The position numbers were made by a program, and so were the translations under genes. From Bacteroidota bacterium (GTDB lineage: Bacteria; Bacteroidota; Bacteroidia; Chitinophagales; Chitinophagaceae): a DNA stretch of 64,000 nucleotides. Where the stretch lies: NCBI GenBank assembly GCA_023428755.1, contig JAEYWX010000015.1, positions 1-64,000 of the forward strand. Reading direction: 5' to 3'. The notes under the pieces were generated by a model that was given only the letters and a program-made list of their open reading frames with translations, was not told where the DNA came from and did not search any database. Below are positions 43,369 to 51,757 of this stretch, in pieces; the first letter of the stretch is position 1; every line of letters begins with the position of its first letter.

Positions 43369-44613
43369 TTGGTGACAACTCCACAATCAACCGATCCATT
43401 CCAGGCCGTTCGCATTACCGAATTCAGAAACTTTGCTATCGCAAGATTTTTATTCATTATGGGTTTACGCATGATGGGCACCCTGGTTGGCTGGTGGATG
43501 TATGAACTTACCGGCGATCCGCTGGCGTTGGGTTTAATTGGCTTGGCCGAAGTGATACCGGCTGTTTCCATGGCATTGTATGCAGGACATGCAGTTGATC
43601 TGAGCGACCGGAGAAATATGATCATCCGTTCGGCACTTGCTTACGGCGGTTGTGTGGCACTGTTAGTGTTTATCTCCACTTCGTTTTTTGAACAGCAGTT
43701 TGGAAAAACCTCCATCATTACATTAGTGTACATGACCATTTTTGTAACAGGTATTATCCGTGCTTTCAGCGGACCATCGTTCGGTGCTATCATTTCGCAA
43801 TTGGTACCAAGGCCTGTATTGCCAAACGCTGTTACCTGGAGCCAGGGAACATGGTTAACCGCTTCGGTAACCGGTCATGCATTAGCTGGTTTTTTGATTG
43901 CAGGTTTTGGAATTACCGGCACATTATCGGCCATCATTTTATCCATCACAATGGCCATCTTTATTTTCTCAACCATCGGCAATAAACCTGCACCAGCACA
44001 GGCCGAAAAGAAAACCTGGGAAAGCGTAAAAGAAGGGATTCGTTTTGTTTACAAAACAAAAGAAGTATTAATTGTATTGGTGCTAGATATGTTTGCCGTG
44101 TTGTTTGGCGGCGCCGTTGCAATGGTGCCCGTGTTTGCAAAAGATATATTGAAGGTGGGGCCGATCGGTTTTGGATGGCTCAATGCAGCCGCTGATTTTG
44201 GAGCGATCGTAATTGTGGTATTATTAACTGTATTCCCACTGCGCAAACAACAAGGTAAATTGCTGTTATATGCAGTAGCTGGTTTTGGAGTTTGCATCAT
44301 CATCTTTGGTATTTCGCAATTGTTCTGGTTATCGTTCATGGCGTTGTTTTTGGCAGGTTTGTTGGATGGTATCAGCATTGTAGTGCGTGGCACCATTCTG
44401 CAACTGAAAACTCCTGATGAGTTAAGAGGAAGAGTGATGAGTGTAAACAGTATGTTCATCAACAGCAGCAATGAACTGGGACAATTTGAAAGTGGCGTGG
44501 CTGCACGGTTGATGGGCGTGGTTCCATCTGTAATTTTTGGCGGATGTATGACGGTTGCTGTTGTGGTTGCCACCTGGCTGAAAGCTCCACGTCTGCGAAA
44601 ATTAGAATATTGA
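43369..44613 (+). CDS. MFS transporter, EntS/MdtG-like exporter group
   Basis: 414 residues with 12 predicted membrane helices. The N-terminal DPFQAVRITEFRNFAIARFLF followed by GTLVGWWMYELTGDPLALGLIGLAE is typical of the EntS-like exporter group, with HAVDLSDRRNMIIRSAL in the first cytoplasmic loop and PDELRGRVMSVNSMFINSSNELGQFESG late in the chain. The substrate is unknown. The start is either TTG 43369 or GTG 43372; no ATG precedes the conserved region. It lies 46 bases after the kinase gene but has its own promoter box. Confidence 0.88.
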   Translation: MVTTPQSTDPFQAVRITEFRNFAIARFLFIMGLRMMGTLVGWWMYELTGDPLALGLIGLAEVIPAVSMALYAGHAVDLSDRRNMIIRSALAYGGCVALLVFISTSFFEQQFGKTSIITLVYMTIFVTGIIRAFSGPSFGAIISQLVPRPVLPNAVTWSQGTWLTASVTGHALAGFLIAGFGITGTLSAIILSITMAIFIFSTIGNKPAPAQAEKKTWESVKEGIRFVYKTKEVLIVLVLDMFAVLFGGAVAMVPVFAKDILKVGPIGFGWLNAAADFGAIVIVVLLTVFPLRKQQGKLLLYAVAGFGVCIIIFGISQLFWLSFMALFLAGLLDGISIVVRGTILQLKTPDELRGRVMSVNSMFINSSNELGQFESGVAARLMGVVPSVIFGGCMTVAVVVATWLKAPRLRKLEY

Positions 44614-44678
44614 TCTGCGGCAGCAACAAAATACTGTATTAACTTGTATAGCATTTACAAACTGATAATTGCCATCAC

Positions 44679-45575
44679 ATGAACAGAAAATTTTTTCTCC
44701 AGTCAGCTACACTTGGTATTGGTGCTCTTGCATTTCAACAATCGTTATTAGCACAACTGTTGCAGCAGCAAACATGGAACATTAAAATGTTAACCAACGA
44801 TATTGGCGTATTTACCGAACGTGGTGGCACCATTCTTTTTTACTTGAGTAAAGAAGGCATCGTTGTGGTGGATACACAGTTTCCTGAACAAAGCAAACAC
44901 CTGATCGATGAACTGAAGAAAAGATCAGAACAACCGTTCAAATTACTGATCAACACACATCACCACGGCGATCATAGCGGTGGTAATATCTCATTCAAAG
45001 GTTTGGTTGAACATGTACTGGCGCATGAAAATTCAAAAACCAACCAGGAACGTGTAGCCAAACAAAGTAAAACAGAAGACAAACAGTTATTCCCTGATCA
45101 GACATTTGGAAAAACCTGGAGCCAGAAAATAGGCAACGAAAAAATAACCTTGCATTATTTTGGCGCAGCCCATACTGATGGCGATGCGTTGATCCACTTT
45201 GAAAATGCGGACATCGTGCACATGGGCGATTTGATCAACAACCGTCGTTATCCTTATATTGATCATACTGCAGGCGCATCAATCAAAAACTGGGTGGAAG
45301 TGTTAGAAAAAACAACCAAACACTTCAGTAAGAAAACAACATTTGTTTACGGTCATGCTTCCGAAGGATTTGAAGTGTATGGAAAAGCAGACGATATCAA
45401 AGCCATGCAACAGTATTTTGAAAAGCTGTTAACCTTTGGCGAAGCGGAACTAAAATCGGGGAAATCAAAAGAAGAATTTCTGAAGAATAAATCGATACCC
45501 GGTGTTACCGAATGGGTAGGCGGCGGTATTGAACGTTCGTTGACTGCGGTGTATGAAGAGTTGACAAGCAAATAA
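44679..45575 (+). CDS. Exported MBL-fold metallo-hydrolase
   Basis: 298 residues. The N-terminus MNRKFFLQSATLGIGALAF looks like a Tat signal with RK instead of RR, so export is likely. The zinc motif HHHGDHSGG (about 92-100) and later ligands in GAAHTDGDALIHF and FVYGHASEGFEVYG support an active metallo-beta-lactamase fold of the cyclase/quinoprotein-associated type (KLLINTHHHGDH, IVHMGDLINNRRYPYID). The substrate is unknown. A small membrane protein gene follows after 5 bases. Confidence 0.9.
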   Translation: MNRKFFLQSATLGIGALAFQQSLLAQLLQQQTWNIKMLTNDIGVFTERGGTILFYLSKEGIVVVDTQFPEQSKHLIDELKKRSEQPFKLLINTHHHGDHSGGNISFKGLVEHVLAHENSKTNQERVAKQSKTEDKQLFPDQTFGKTWSQKIGNEKITLHYFGAAHTDGDALIHFENADIVHMGDLINNRRYPYIDHTAGASIKNWVEVLEKTTKHFSKKTTFVYGHASEGFEVYGKADDIKAMQQYFEKLLTFGEAELKSGKSKEEFLKNKSIPGVTEWVGGGIERSLTAVYEELTSK

Positions 45576-45580
45576 AATCA

Positions 45581-45769
45581 ATGTGGATCGGTATTTTCAT
45601 AGCAATTATTGCAACAATACTTTTCTTTAGCTGGGGAAAGAACAGGACTACTCCGCTTCAAACAAAAGAAGATACAGACAGTAACTATACCGGTGATGGA
45701 GGAAGTTATGATTCGTATGATAATGGCGGAGATAGTTCTGATGCAGGTGATAGCGGTGGTGGAGATTGA
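45581..45769 (+). CDS. Small membrane protein with Gly/Asp/Ser-rich tail
   Basis: 62 residues. One N-terminal helix (MWIGIFIAIIATILFFSW) precedes a tail composed almost only of Gly, Asp, Ser and Tyr (SYDSYDNGGDSSDAGDSGGGD). Tails of this type end many small proteins of unknown function. It starts 5 bases after the MBL gene and is probably co-transcribed. A TCACTCATTATTCA near-tandem tract follows at 45862-45890. Confidence 0.6.
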   Translation: MWIGIFIAIIATILFFSWGKNRTTPLQTKEDTDSNYTGDGGSYDSYDNGGDSSDAGDSGGGD

Positions 45770-45861
45770 TTTAACCCTTCATTCATTGATGCAAATAGGT
45801 CAGGCCGCTGGAACAGTTTGTATATAGCAAAACCACAAAAGAGCGGCCAGACCGGGCAATC

Positions 45862-45890
45862 ATCACTCATTATTCATCACTCATTATTCA
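45862..45890. repeat. Tandem ATCACTCATTATTC tract
   Basis: About two copies of a 14-base unit between convergent genes, directly against the ubiX stop codon. It belongs to the same style of short intergenic tract seen elsewhere in the window. Confidence 0.5.
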
Positions 45891-46448
45891 TCACCTCCCC
45901 CAACGATACGTTTTTACATCAATACCTGCCAGGTCTAATACACGATCTACAACCGTAGCAGCAACTTCTTCAATCGTTGTTGGCACGCTGTAAAAACTGG
46001 GAGTAGCCGGACAAATGATTCCACCTGCTAACGTAACGGTTTCCATGTTACGGATATGAACAAGATTGTAAGGCGTTTCACGTACCACACAAATCAATTT
46101 TCTTTTTTCTTTCAATACCACATCGGCCGCACGTGTGATTAAATCGTTTGATACACCTGTTGCAATTCGTCCCAATGTACCCATGCTGCAGGGAACAATG
46201 ATCATGGTGTTGTATTGCCCGGAACCTGATGCAAAAGGTGCTGTAAAATCTGTAGTTGAATATACTCTGAAGGGAAGCTGTTTGTACGCTTCATCCTGCA
46301 ATTCGGTGCGCCATACTTCTTTCGCATTCTCCGTCATTACAACCGATACTTCTGTCCACTGCTCTTTTACAGCTGAAAGCTTTTGCAGTAAGAGTTTCGC
46401 ATAGATCGATCCGCTGGCGCCGGTAACAGAAACAACAATTTTATGCAC
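45891..46448 (-). CDS. ubiX: UbiX-type flavin prenyltransferase
   Basis: About 185 residues from the GTG at 46448 (HKIVVSVTGASGSIYAKLLLQKL follows); a TTG at 46472 is the alternative. UbiX attaches dimethylallyl to FMN to make prenylated FMN, the cofactor of UbiD decarboxylases. Motifs: VTGASGSIYA (FMN site), PCSMGTLGRIATGVSNDLITRAADV and RETPYNLVHIRNMETVTLAGGIICPATPSFY. No ubiD is adjacent. The promoter overlaps that of the divergent thioredoxin gene. Confidence 0.93.
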   Translation of the reverse strand: MHKIVVSVTGASGSIYAKLLLQKLSAVKEQWTEVSVVMTENAKEVWRTELQDEAYKQLPFRVYSTTDFTAPFASGSGQYNTMIIVPCSMGTLGRIATGVSNDLITRAADVVLKEKRKLICVVRETPYNLVHIRNMETVTLAGGIICPATPSFYSVPTTIEEVAATVVDRVLDLAGIDVKTYRWGR

Positions 46449-46459
46449 GTGAAAGCGTT

Positions 46460-46467
46460 TAATTTTG
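46460..46467 (+). promoter_or_regulatory. TAATTTTG promoter -7 box of the thioredoxin gene
   Basis: An exact TAnnTTTG match 19 bases before the ATG at 46487. It lies inside the leader of divergent ubiX. Confidence 0.5.
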
Positions 46468-46476
46468 TACAAGTAA

Positions 46477-46484
46477 CAAAAATA
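46477..46484 (-). promoter_or_regulatory. TATTTTTG promoter -7 box of ubiX
   Basis: CAAAAATA on the plus strand, exact TAnnTTTG on the minus strand. Transcription would begin near 46471, favouring the GTG start at 46448. The box is 9 bases from the opposing TAATTTTG box. Confidence 0.5.
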
Positions 46485-46486
46485 CT

Positions 46487-47020
46487 ATGCAAAAGTTGTG
46501 TTTTTATTCTACCCTGCTCATTCTTTTGGTTTGCATCAATTCGTTTCAGCAACCGCAACTGAAGGAAAAACTGCATTGGATCAGCCTGGAAGAAGCCGAG
46601 CAAAAAATGAAAGAAGAGCCTCGTCCATTATTAATTGACTTGTACACCAATTGGTGCGGCTGGTGTAAAGTAATGGACCGCAAAACATACAGCAACCAGG
46701 ACCTCATTCAATACCTCAACGCAAATTTTTATACCGTTAAACTAAATGCAGAAACAAAAGCCGAAGTAAAATGGAAAGGCAAAACTTATAAGTTTAACCC
46801 GTCTTATAAAACCAACGACATTGCAATTGCTCTTACAAACGGCGAGCTTTCCTATCCAACAACAGTGATAATTCCCACCGTAAATGATGATCCACAGCCA
46901 ATTGCAGGCATGCTGGAAGTGCATGAGATGGAAATGGTGGCCAAATATTTTGCAGAGAAAAAGCATGGAAAAATCAGTTTCGACAGGTATGCAAAGAATT
47001 TTAAACCAACGTGGAAATAA
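46487..47020 (+). CDS. Secreted thioredoxin-fold protein with WCGWC
   Basis: 177 residues with an N-terminal signal or anchor (FYSTLLILLVCINSFQQ). The thioredoxin domain has the redox motif TNWCGWCKVMDRKTYSN, with both cysteines present, as in DUF255/thioredoxin_7-type proteins. A later cis-Pro region is SYPTTVIIPT. It probably reduces or isomerises disulfides in the periplasm (inference). Transcribed divergently from ubiX. Confidence 0.88.
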   Translation: MQKLCFYSTLLILLVCINSFQQPQLKEKLHWISLEEAEQKMKEEPRPLLIDLYTNWCGWCKVMDRKTYSNQDLIQYLNANFYTVKLNAETKAEVKWKGKTYKFNPSYKTNDIAIALTNGELSYPTTVIIPTVNDDPQPIAGMLEVHEMEMVAKYFAEKKHGKISFDRYAKNFKPTWK

Positions 47021-47066
47021 TTTAACGTTTCAACAATAATTCAAAAAAAATCTCTATTTTGCCTGC

Positions 47067-47134
47067 GATGATAAGGTTTAATGGTTAATGGTAACTGATT
47101 AGCGCCTCTTCCTTTACGGAAGAGGTTTTTTTTT
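47067..47134 (+). ncRNA. Predicted small RNA, copy 1
   Basis: A TATTTTGC promoter-like box (47055-47062) is followed by a 37-base block (47067-47103). Next comes a perfect terminator: arms CCTCTTCC (47105-47112) and GGAAGAGG (47118-47125), then nine T residues (47126-47134). The 37-base block recurs exactly at 47231-47267. It contains a tiny frame, ATG GTT AAT GGT AAC TGA (47081-47098), preceded by AAGG. No gene lies downstream on this strand, so a free transcript of about 65-70 bases is predicted. Confidence 0.6.
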
Positions 47135-47230
47135 GCCCATAAAATTTCTCTTTCTGCTATACCGCCAACTCCTTGCATTTTTTTGACAATTCCATGCAAC
47201 TTGTAAAAAAACTATTCAGTCTATTTGTGT

Positions 47231-47302
47231 GATGATAAGGTTTAATGGTTAATGGTAACTGATTAGCCAAATCCCCTCCTTTCCAGGTGGGGATATTTTT
47301 TT
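47231..47302 (+). ncRNA. Predicted small RNA, copy 2
   Basis: The block 47231-47267 is identical over 37 bases to copy 1, including the ATG GTT AAT GGT AAC TGA frame (47245-47262). Upstream are TTG at 47201-47203 and TATTTGTG at 47222-47229, with 18 bases between, a good -33/-7 pair. Downstream the arms ATCCCC (47271-47276) and GGGGAT (47289-47294) and a T run to 47302 form a terminator unrelated in sequence to that of copy 1. Confidence 0.62.
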
Positions 47303-47312
47303 GTATGCCGTA

Positions 47313-47340
47313 CAAAAGAAAAAGGCCCCGAAAGGCCTTT
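47313..47340 (-). terminator. Terminator of the lipoprotein gene at 47364
   Basis: AAAGGCC (47321-47327) pairs with GGCCTTT (47334-47340). On the minus strand the hairpin is followed by TTCTTTT (plus 47313-47320). It lies 24 bases past the stop codon. Confidence 0.75.
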
Positions 47341-47363
47341 GAAAAATATTACTGCAATGCAGT

Positions 47364-47798
47364 TTACTTCGTATCGATTACAGAACTGGCAAAGATCATA
47401 TACATGGGGCCGCTGGGAATAAAAGAGGCCGGCATGTGTTGATTTTTTTCTTTTGGAACACTTACAATAGTTCTGCTGCCAAAGGTTGCCACTTTGTAAA
47501 AATTATACTTGCCCATTGTTGTGCGGCTGTTCAATCGGTCGTCCAATGTGTTTACACCATCGGGCCATGTGTTCTCTTTTGAATAGCGGATAATTTCATC
47601 GAGCAATGCTTTGTTGTTTAACTGAGCACTTACTTCTCTGCGTTCTGCTTCCGACATATTGTAAGTTGAATACATTTCACCTAAATCGCTGACAGTAACC
47701 TGCCGTGCTTTTTTTCCATCGATCATAAATGATTTGGAGCAAGCGGTAAAAGAAGATACAAGTACTACCAATAAAATAGCCTGTTGAATTGTTTTCAT
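47364..47798 (-). CDS. Hypothetical lipoprotein
   Basis: 144 residues with lipobox VSSFTAC (Cys20). The mature part is helical, then mixed (SDLGEMYSTYNMSEAERREVSAQL; ASFIPSGPMYMIFASSV). I recognise no family. Single gene with its own terminator. Between its start (47798) and the next gene end (47954) there is A/T-rich DNA without clear signals. Confidence 0.65.
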   Translation of the reverse strand: MKTIQQAILLVVLVSSFTACSKSFMIDGKKARQVTVSDLGEMYSTYNMSEAERREVSAQLNNKALLDEIIRYSKENTWPDGVNTLDDRLNSRTTMGKYNFYKVATFGSRTIVSVPKEKNQHMPASFIPSGPMYMIFASSVIDTK

Positions 47799-47953
47799 AC
47801 TATAAGTTCATTGTTTTGATGAAGACTAATATTGTTCATGCATATACTCTATGTCCACTCACACACATCATTTTGTTTAACCACATGAAAGTAAAGATTA
47901 ATTCCCTATCAACAGGAATTTACCGGCAGAAGCTTGTTAAAACCAAATCAATT

Positions 47954-48436
47954 TTATTTTTCTGCACGCAACTTTTCTAACACATAATACGTGATGGGAC
48001 AAAAGCTGCTGTTCTTTAGTGTAAGCTGAGGACGTTTTAGAATCACATCTTCATCGGTATAAGGAAAGCGTTCGCAATCCGACGGACGAACATCATAAAT
48101 ATCGCAATAGTTACCTGCTCCGAGAAAAGGACATGGTTTCGACTTCACTACATAATCACCTTCTTCATCTAACCGCAAATACGTTTCAATAAACACACTC
48201 TCCTTCATCCGCAAATGTTTGCTGATGCGCTTGATGTCTGGTGTTTTGAAACGGGGTGAATAATTTTTACAACAATTGGCACATTGTAAACAATCCACTT
48301 TTTCAAACGCTTCATCATGCAGATCGGGTAATTGTTTCAGCACCTTGTTCTTATCGGCACGTTTCAGAAACCGGGCATACTCTTTCTGGTGCTCCGCCGC
48401 TTTTTTCTCCCAATTTTGTAACAGGTCTTCTGCCAT
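47954..48436 (-). CDS. YkgJ-family cysteine-cluster protein
   Basis: 160 residues from the ATG at 48436 (MAEDLLQNWEKKAAEHQ). The cysteine cluster CLQCANCCKNYSPRF (about 48-62), followed by CPFLGAGNYCDIYDVRPSDCERFPY, is the YkgJ/UPF0153 signature and probably binds zinc or an Fe-S cluster. The family role is unknown. Cytoplasmic. The longer reading to 48478 has no family support. Confidence 0.88.
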   Translation of the reverse strand: MAEDLLQNWEKKAAEHQKEYARFLKRADKNKVLKQLPDLHDEAFEKVDCLQCANCCKNYSPRFKTPDIKRISKHLRMKESVFIETYLRLDEEGDYVVKSKPCPFLGAGNYCDIYDVRPSDCERFPYTDEDVILKRPQLTLKNSSFCPITYYVLEKLRAEK

Positions 48437-48644
48437 ACAGCAAATGTAAGAAAGCTGCCCGCCACTCGCTGTAAGCAACTACAAAGGATTTCATCATTCA
48501 GGTAATATGAATTTTGTTGAACTTTTCCATCATCACGCCACAACTGGCAGCGAACAGCTTGAAGCTGGAAGCCTTTTATGCGCAACCGTTTTCACAGACT
48601 TTCCCCACCTGCTAACATGTGTTTATTTGAATTAGTTCTGAACG

Positions 48645-48652
48645 TAACTTTG
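48645..48652 (+). promoter_or_regulatory. TAACTTTG promoter -7 box of gcvP
   Basis: An exact TAnnTTTG match with transcription predicted near 48658, giving a 5' UTR of about 90 bases for gcvP. The remainder of 48437-48644 shows no gene. Confidence 0.6.
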
Positions 48653-48657
48653 CACGT

Positions 48658-48694
48658 CCTTAATTTACAAGTTAACCAAGAGCATAAATTAAGG
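48658..48694 (+). promoter_or_regulatory. Stem-loop at the 5' end of the gcvP leader
   Basis: Arms CCTTAATTTA (48658-48667) and TAAATTAAGG (48685-48694) form a perfect 10-bp stem with a 17-base loop, at the predicted transcription start. It is too short and lacks the conserved core of a glycine riboswitch. It may protect the mRNA end or bind a regulator. Confidence 0.5.
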
Positions 48695-48747
48695 GAGGCT
48701 GCACAGCAGTTTTACAATTTCAGATCTGAAAAAAAGTAACACAACAC

Positions 48748-51612
48748 ATGAATCTCTTTGAAGCGCAACAAAACGAATTTTCCCGTCGCCACATTGGAAC
48801 CACCGGAGCCGAAGCAAGCCTGCTGAAAACAGTTGGTGTGAACAAAATGGAAGACCTTATCAGCAAAACAGTACCTGCATCCATCCGCAACCACGAAAAA
48901 CTGGATATTCCGGATGCCATGAGCGAAGCTGATCTGCTGAAACACCTCAAAGAGATTTCCCTCAACAACAAACTGTTTAAAAATTACATTGGCCAGGGCT
49001 ATTACGATACCATTACACCGTCGGTGATTTTGCGTAATATTTTTGAAAACCCGGGCTGGTACACACAATACACGCCTTACCAGGCCGAAATTTCACAGGG
49101 CCGTTTGGAAAGTTTGCTCAACTTCCAAACCATGGTGAGCGATCTTACCGGCTTACCCATTGCCAACGCTTCTTTACTGGATGAAGCAACGGCTGCTGCC
49201 GAAGCAATGAACATGCTGTTTCATCATGTAAACCGCACCGATGTTATTAATGCGCCTAAGTTTTTTGTAGATAATGAAGTATTTCCGCAAACAAAAGACC
49301 TCCTGATCACCCGTGGTACGCCTATGGGTATTGAAATTGTATTCGGCGATTATAAAACAGCATCCATCGACAATACCTATTTTGGCGCACTGGTACAATA
49401 CCCCAACAATATTGGATCCATCGAAGATTACCGCCAGTTTATTCAACAGGTACAGGCTGTGGGTGGTTTTGTGGCAATGGCAACCGATCTGCTGGCCCTC
49501 ACCCTGTTAACGCCTCCCGGTGAACTGGGTGCTGACGTTGCGTTTGGTTCTGCACAGCGATTTGGCGTTCCCTTGGGTTATGGCGGACCACATGCTGCGT
49601 TCTTCACTACAAAAGATGAATTCAAACGTTCCATTCCAGGACGCATCATTGGTGTAAGTATTGATGCGCAAAACAACCGTGCATTACGCATGGCGTTGCA
49701 AACAAGAGAGCAACACATCAAGCGTGAAAAAGCAACTTCCAATATTTGTACAGCACAGGCATTGCTGGCCAATATGGCTGCGATGTATGCCGTGTACCAT
49801 GGTCCGCAGGGACTCATCAACATCGGAACCCGTGTTGCGTTGCTGGCACAAACAGTTGCAGACGGATTGAAAGAAAGAGGTTTTGAATTAGGAAGCGATT
49901 TCTTCTTCGATACCATTGCAGTGAAAGTAAAAGACATTGCAACCATACTGGCAAAAGCAGAAAAACAGGAGATCAATCTCCGGACCATTGATGCGCAAAC
50001 CATTGGTATTTCAATTGATGAAACCACATCGTTGGAAGACCTGTACGATCTCATCAATTGTTTTGTGAACGATGTTGATCCAGTACATTTTTCAGTGGAA
50101 GAAGAAGTGATCCTGAAACATATCCCGGTTGTATTGGCGAGAACAAGTGCGTTCTTAACACATCCCAACTTTAATACGCATAACAGCGAAAGCCAGATGA
50201 TGCGTTACATCAAACAACTGGAGAACAAAGATCTTTCGCTGAATACTTCCATGATCTCATTGGGCAGCTGTACCATGAAGCTGAATGCTGCTACGCAAAT
50301 GATGCCGCTCAGCTGGGCACATTGGAGCAAAATTCATCCCTTTGCACCGGCTGAACAGGCAAAAGGTTATCAGCAGATCATTGAAGAACTGGGACAATAT
50401 TTAAATGTAATCACCGGGTTTGATGCATGCAGTTTACAACCGAACAGCGGAGCGCAGGGTGAATATGCAGGTCTTTTGGCCATCCGCAATTTCCATTTAG
50501 CAAATGGTGATGCGCATCGCAACATTATTCTGATCCCTATTTCGGCACATGGTACCAATCCTGCAAGTGCAGTGATGGCAGGTATGAAAGTAGTGGTGGT
50601 AAAAGCACTCGATAACGGATACATTGATGTAGCCGATTTTAAAGCCAAAGCTGAACAGCATAGTGCAAATCTTGCCGGTGTGATGATCACTTACCCAAGT
50701 ACCTACGGTGTATTTGAAGAAACGGTAAAAGAAATTTGTGAGATCGTTCATCAGCATGGCGGACAGGTGTACATGGATGGTGCCAATATGAATGCGCAGG
50801 TTGGTTTAACATCTCCAGGTTTAATTGGTGCCGATGTTTGTCACCTCAACCTGCATAAAACATTTGCGATTCCACATGGTGGCGGTGGCCCCGGCATGGG
50901 ACCTATTTGTGTGAAAGCACACTTGGCTCCTCACTTACCCGGGCATATCAATCAAGGTACGCATGGTGCAGTAAGTGCCGCACCGTATGGTTCTGCTTCT
51001 ATCCTGCTCATCAGTTATGCGTATATCCGTTTGCTCGGTGCCGATGGTGTAAAACGTGCAACTGAATATGCAATTCTGAATGCCAACTATATGAAGGCTC
51101 GACTGGAAAACGATTTTGACGTACTGTATAACGGGTCGAACGGAACCTGTGCGCATGAATTTATTGTTGATCTGCGTCCATTTAAAAACACAGCGGGCAT
51201 AGAAGCAGAAGACGTGGCCAAACGTTTGATGGATTACGGTTTCCATGCTCCAACAATGAGCTTCCCGGTACCGGGCACGATCATGATCGAACCAACTGAA
51301 AGCGAAGACAAAGCAGAGCTGGATCGTTTCTGTGATGCGATGCTGAGCATTCGCCAGGAAATACGTGCAATTGAAGAAGGCAAAGCCGACAAGGCAAATA
51401 ATGTGTTGAAGCATGCACCGCATACGCAACATGTAGTTACTGCAGACGAGTGGAATCGTCCTTATACAAGACAGCAGGCTGCCTATCCGCTTTACTATGT
51501 TACGTTGAATAAATTCTGGCCAAGTGTAAGCCGCATCAACAATACCTACGGCGATCGTAATTTGATTTGTACTTGTGAGCCGGTAAGCAGTTATGCAGAA
51601 GAAGAAGCGTAA
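48748..51612 (+). CDS. gcvP: Glycine dehydrogenase (decarboxylating), P-protein
   Basis: 954 residues, the fused long form. It decarboxylates glycine with PLP and passes the aminomethyl group to lipoyl GcvH. The N-terminal half (FSRRHIGTTGAEASLLKTVG, YTPYQAEISQGRLESLLNFQTMV, ASLLDEATAAAEAM) and the PLP-lysine motif HLNLHKTFAIPHGGGGPGMGP (Lys about 704) are complete. GcvT and GcvH are not in the window. Expression starts from the TAACTTTG box with a stem-loop leader and ends at a strong terminator (51645-51675). Confidence 0.97.
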   Translation: MNLFEAQQNEFSRRHIGTTGAEASLLKTVGVNKMEDLISKTVPASIRNHEKLDIPDAMSEADLLKHLKEISLNNKLFKNYIGQGYYDTITPSVILRNIFENPGWYTQYTPYQAEISQGRLESLLNFQTMVSDLTGLPIANASLLDEATAAAEAMNMLFHHVNRTDVINAPKFFVDNEVFPQTKDLLITRGTPMGIEIVFGDYKTASIDNTYFGALVQYPNNIGSIEDYRQFIQQVQAVGGFVAMATDLLALTLLTPPGELGADVAFGSAQRFGVPLGYGGPHAAFFTTKDEFKRSIPGRIIGVSIDAQNNRALRMALQTREQHIKREKATSNICTAQALLANMAAMYAVYHGPQGLINIGTRVALLAQTVADGLKERGFELGSDFFFDTIAVKVKDIATILAKAEKQEINLRTIDAQTIGISIDETTSLEDLYDLINCFVNDVDPVHFSVEEEVILKHIPVVLARTSAFLTHPNFNTHNSESQMMRYIKQLENKDLSLNTSMISLGSCTMKLNAATQMMPLSWAHWSKIHPFAPAEQAKGYQQIIEELGQYLNVITGFDACSLQPNSGAQGEYAGLLAIRNFHLANGDAHRNIILIPISAHGTNPASAVMAGMKVVVVKALDNGYIDVADFKAKAEQHSANLAGVMITYPSTYGVFEETVKEICEIVHQHGGQVYMDGANMNAQVGLTSPGLIGADVCHLNLHKTFAIPHGGGGPGMGPICVKAHLAPHLPGHINQGTHGAVSAAPYGSASILLISYAYIRLLGADGVKRATEYAILNANYMKARLENDFDVLYNGSNGTCAHEFIVDLRPFKNTAGIEAEDVAKRLMDYGFHAPTMSFPVPGTIMIEPTESEDKAELDRFCDAMLSIRQEIRAIEEGKADKANNVLKHAPHTQHVVTADEWNRPYTRQQAAYPLYYVTLNKFWPSVSRINNTYGDRNLICTCEPVSSYAEEEA

Positions 51613-51644
51613 TTCAATCGGCAATAGATAATTGGTAATAAGCA

Positions 51645-51675
51645 AACGTCCTGCTCAATGAGCAGGACGTTTTTT
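51645..51675 (+). terminator. Rho-independent terminator of gcvP
   Basis: AACGTCCTGCTC pairs with GAGCAGGACGTT (12 bp or more, arms about 51645-51656 and 51660-51671), followed by a T run. A GGCAATAGATAATTGG-type tract lies between the stop codon and the hairpin. Confidence 0.85.
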
Positions 51676-51757
51676 GTGGAATGATTCTACATCGGATTTC
51701 GCTAAGCTTTCCATACAACGATAGCTGTTGCCGTGAAATATTTACATTTATAGAACG

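Noticed and set aside
48653..48747. A glycine riboswitch before gcvP.
   Set aside because: Only about 90 leader bases, one simple stem-loop, and none of the conserved tandem aptamer core.
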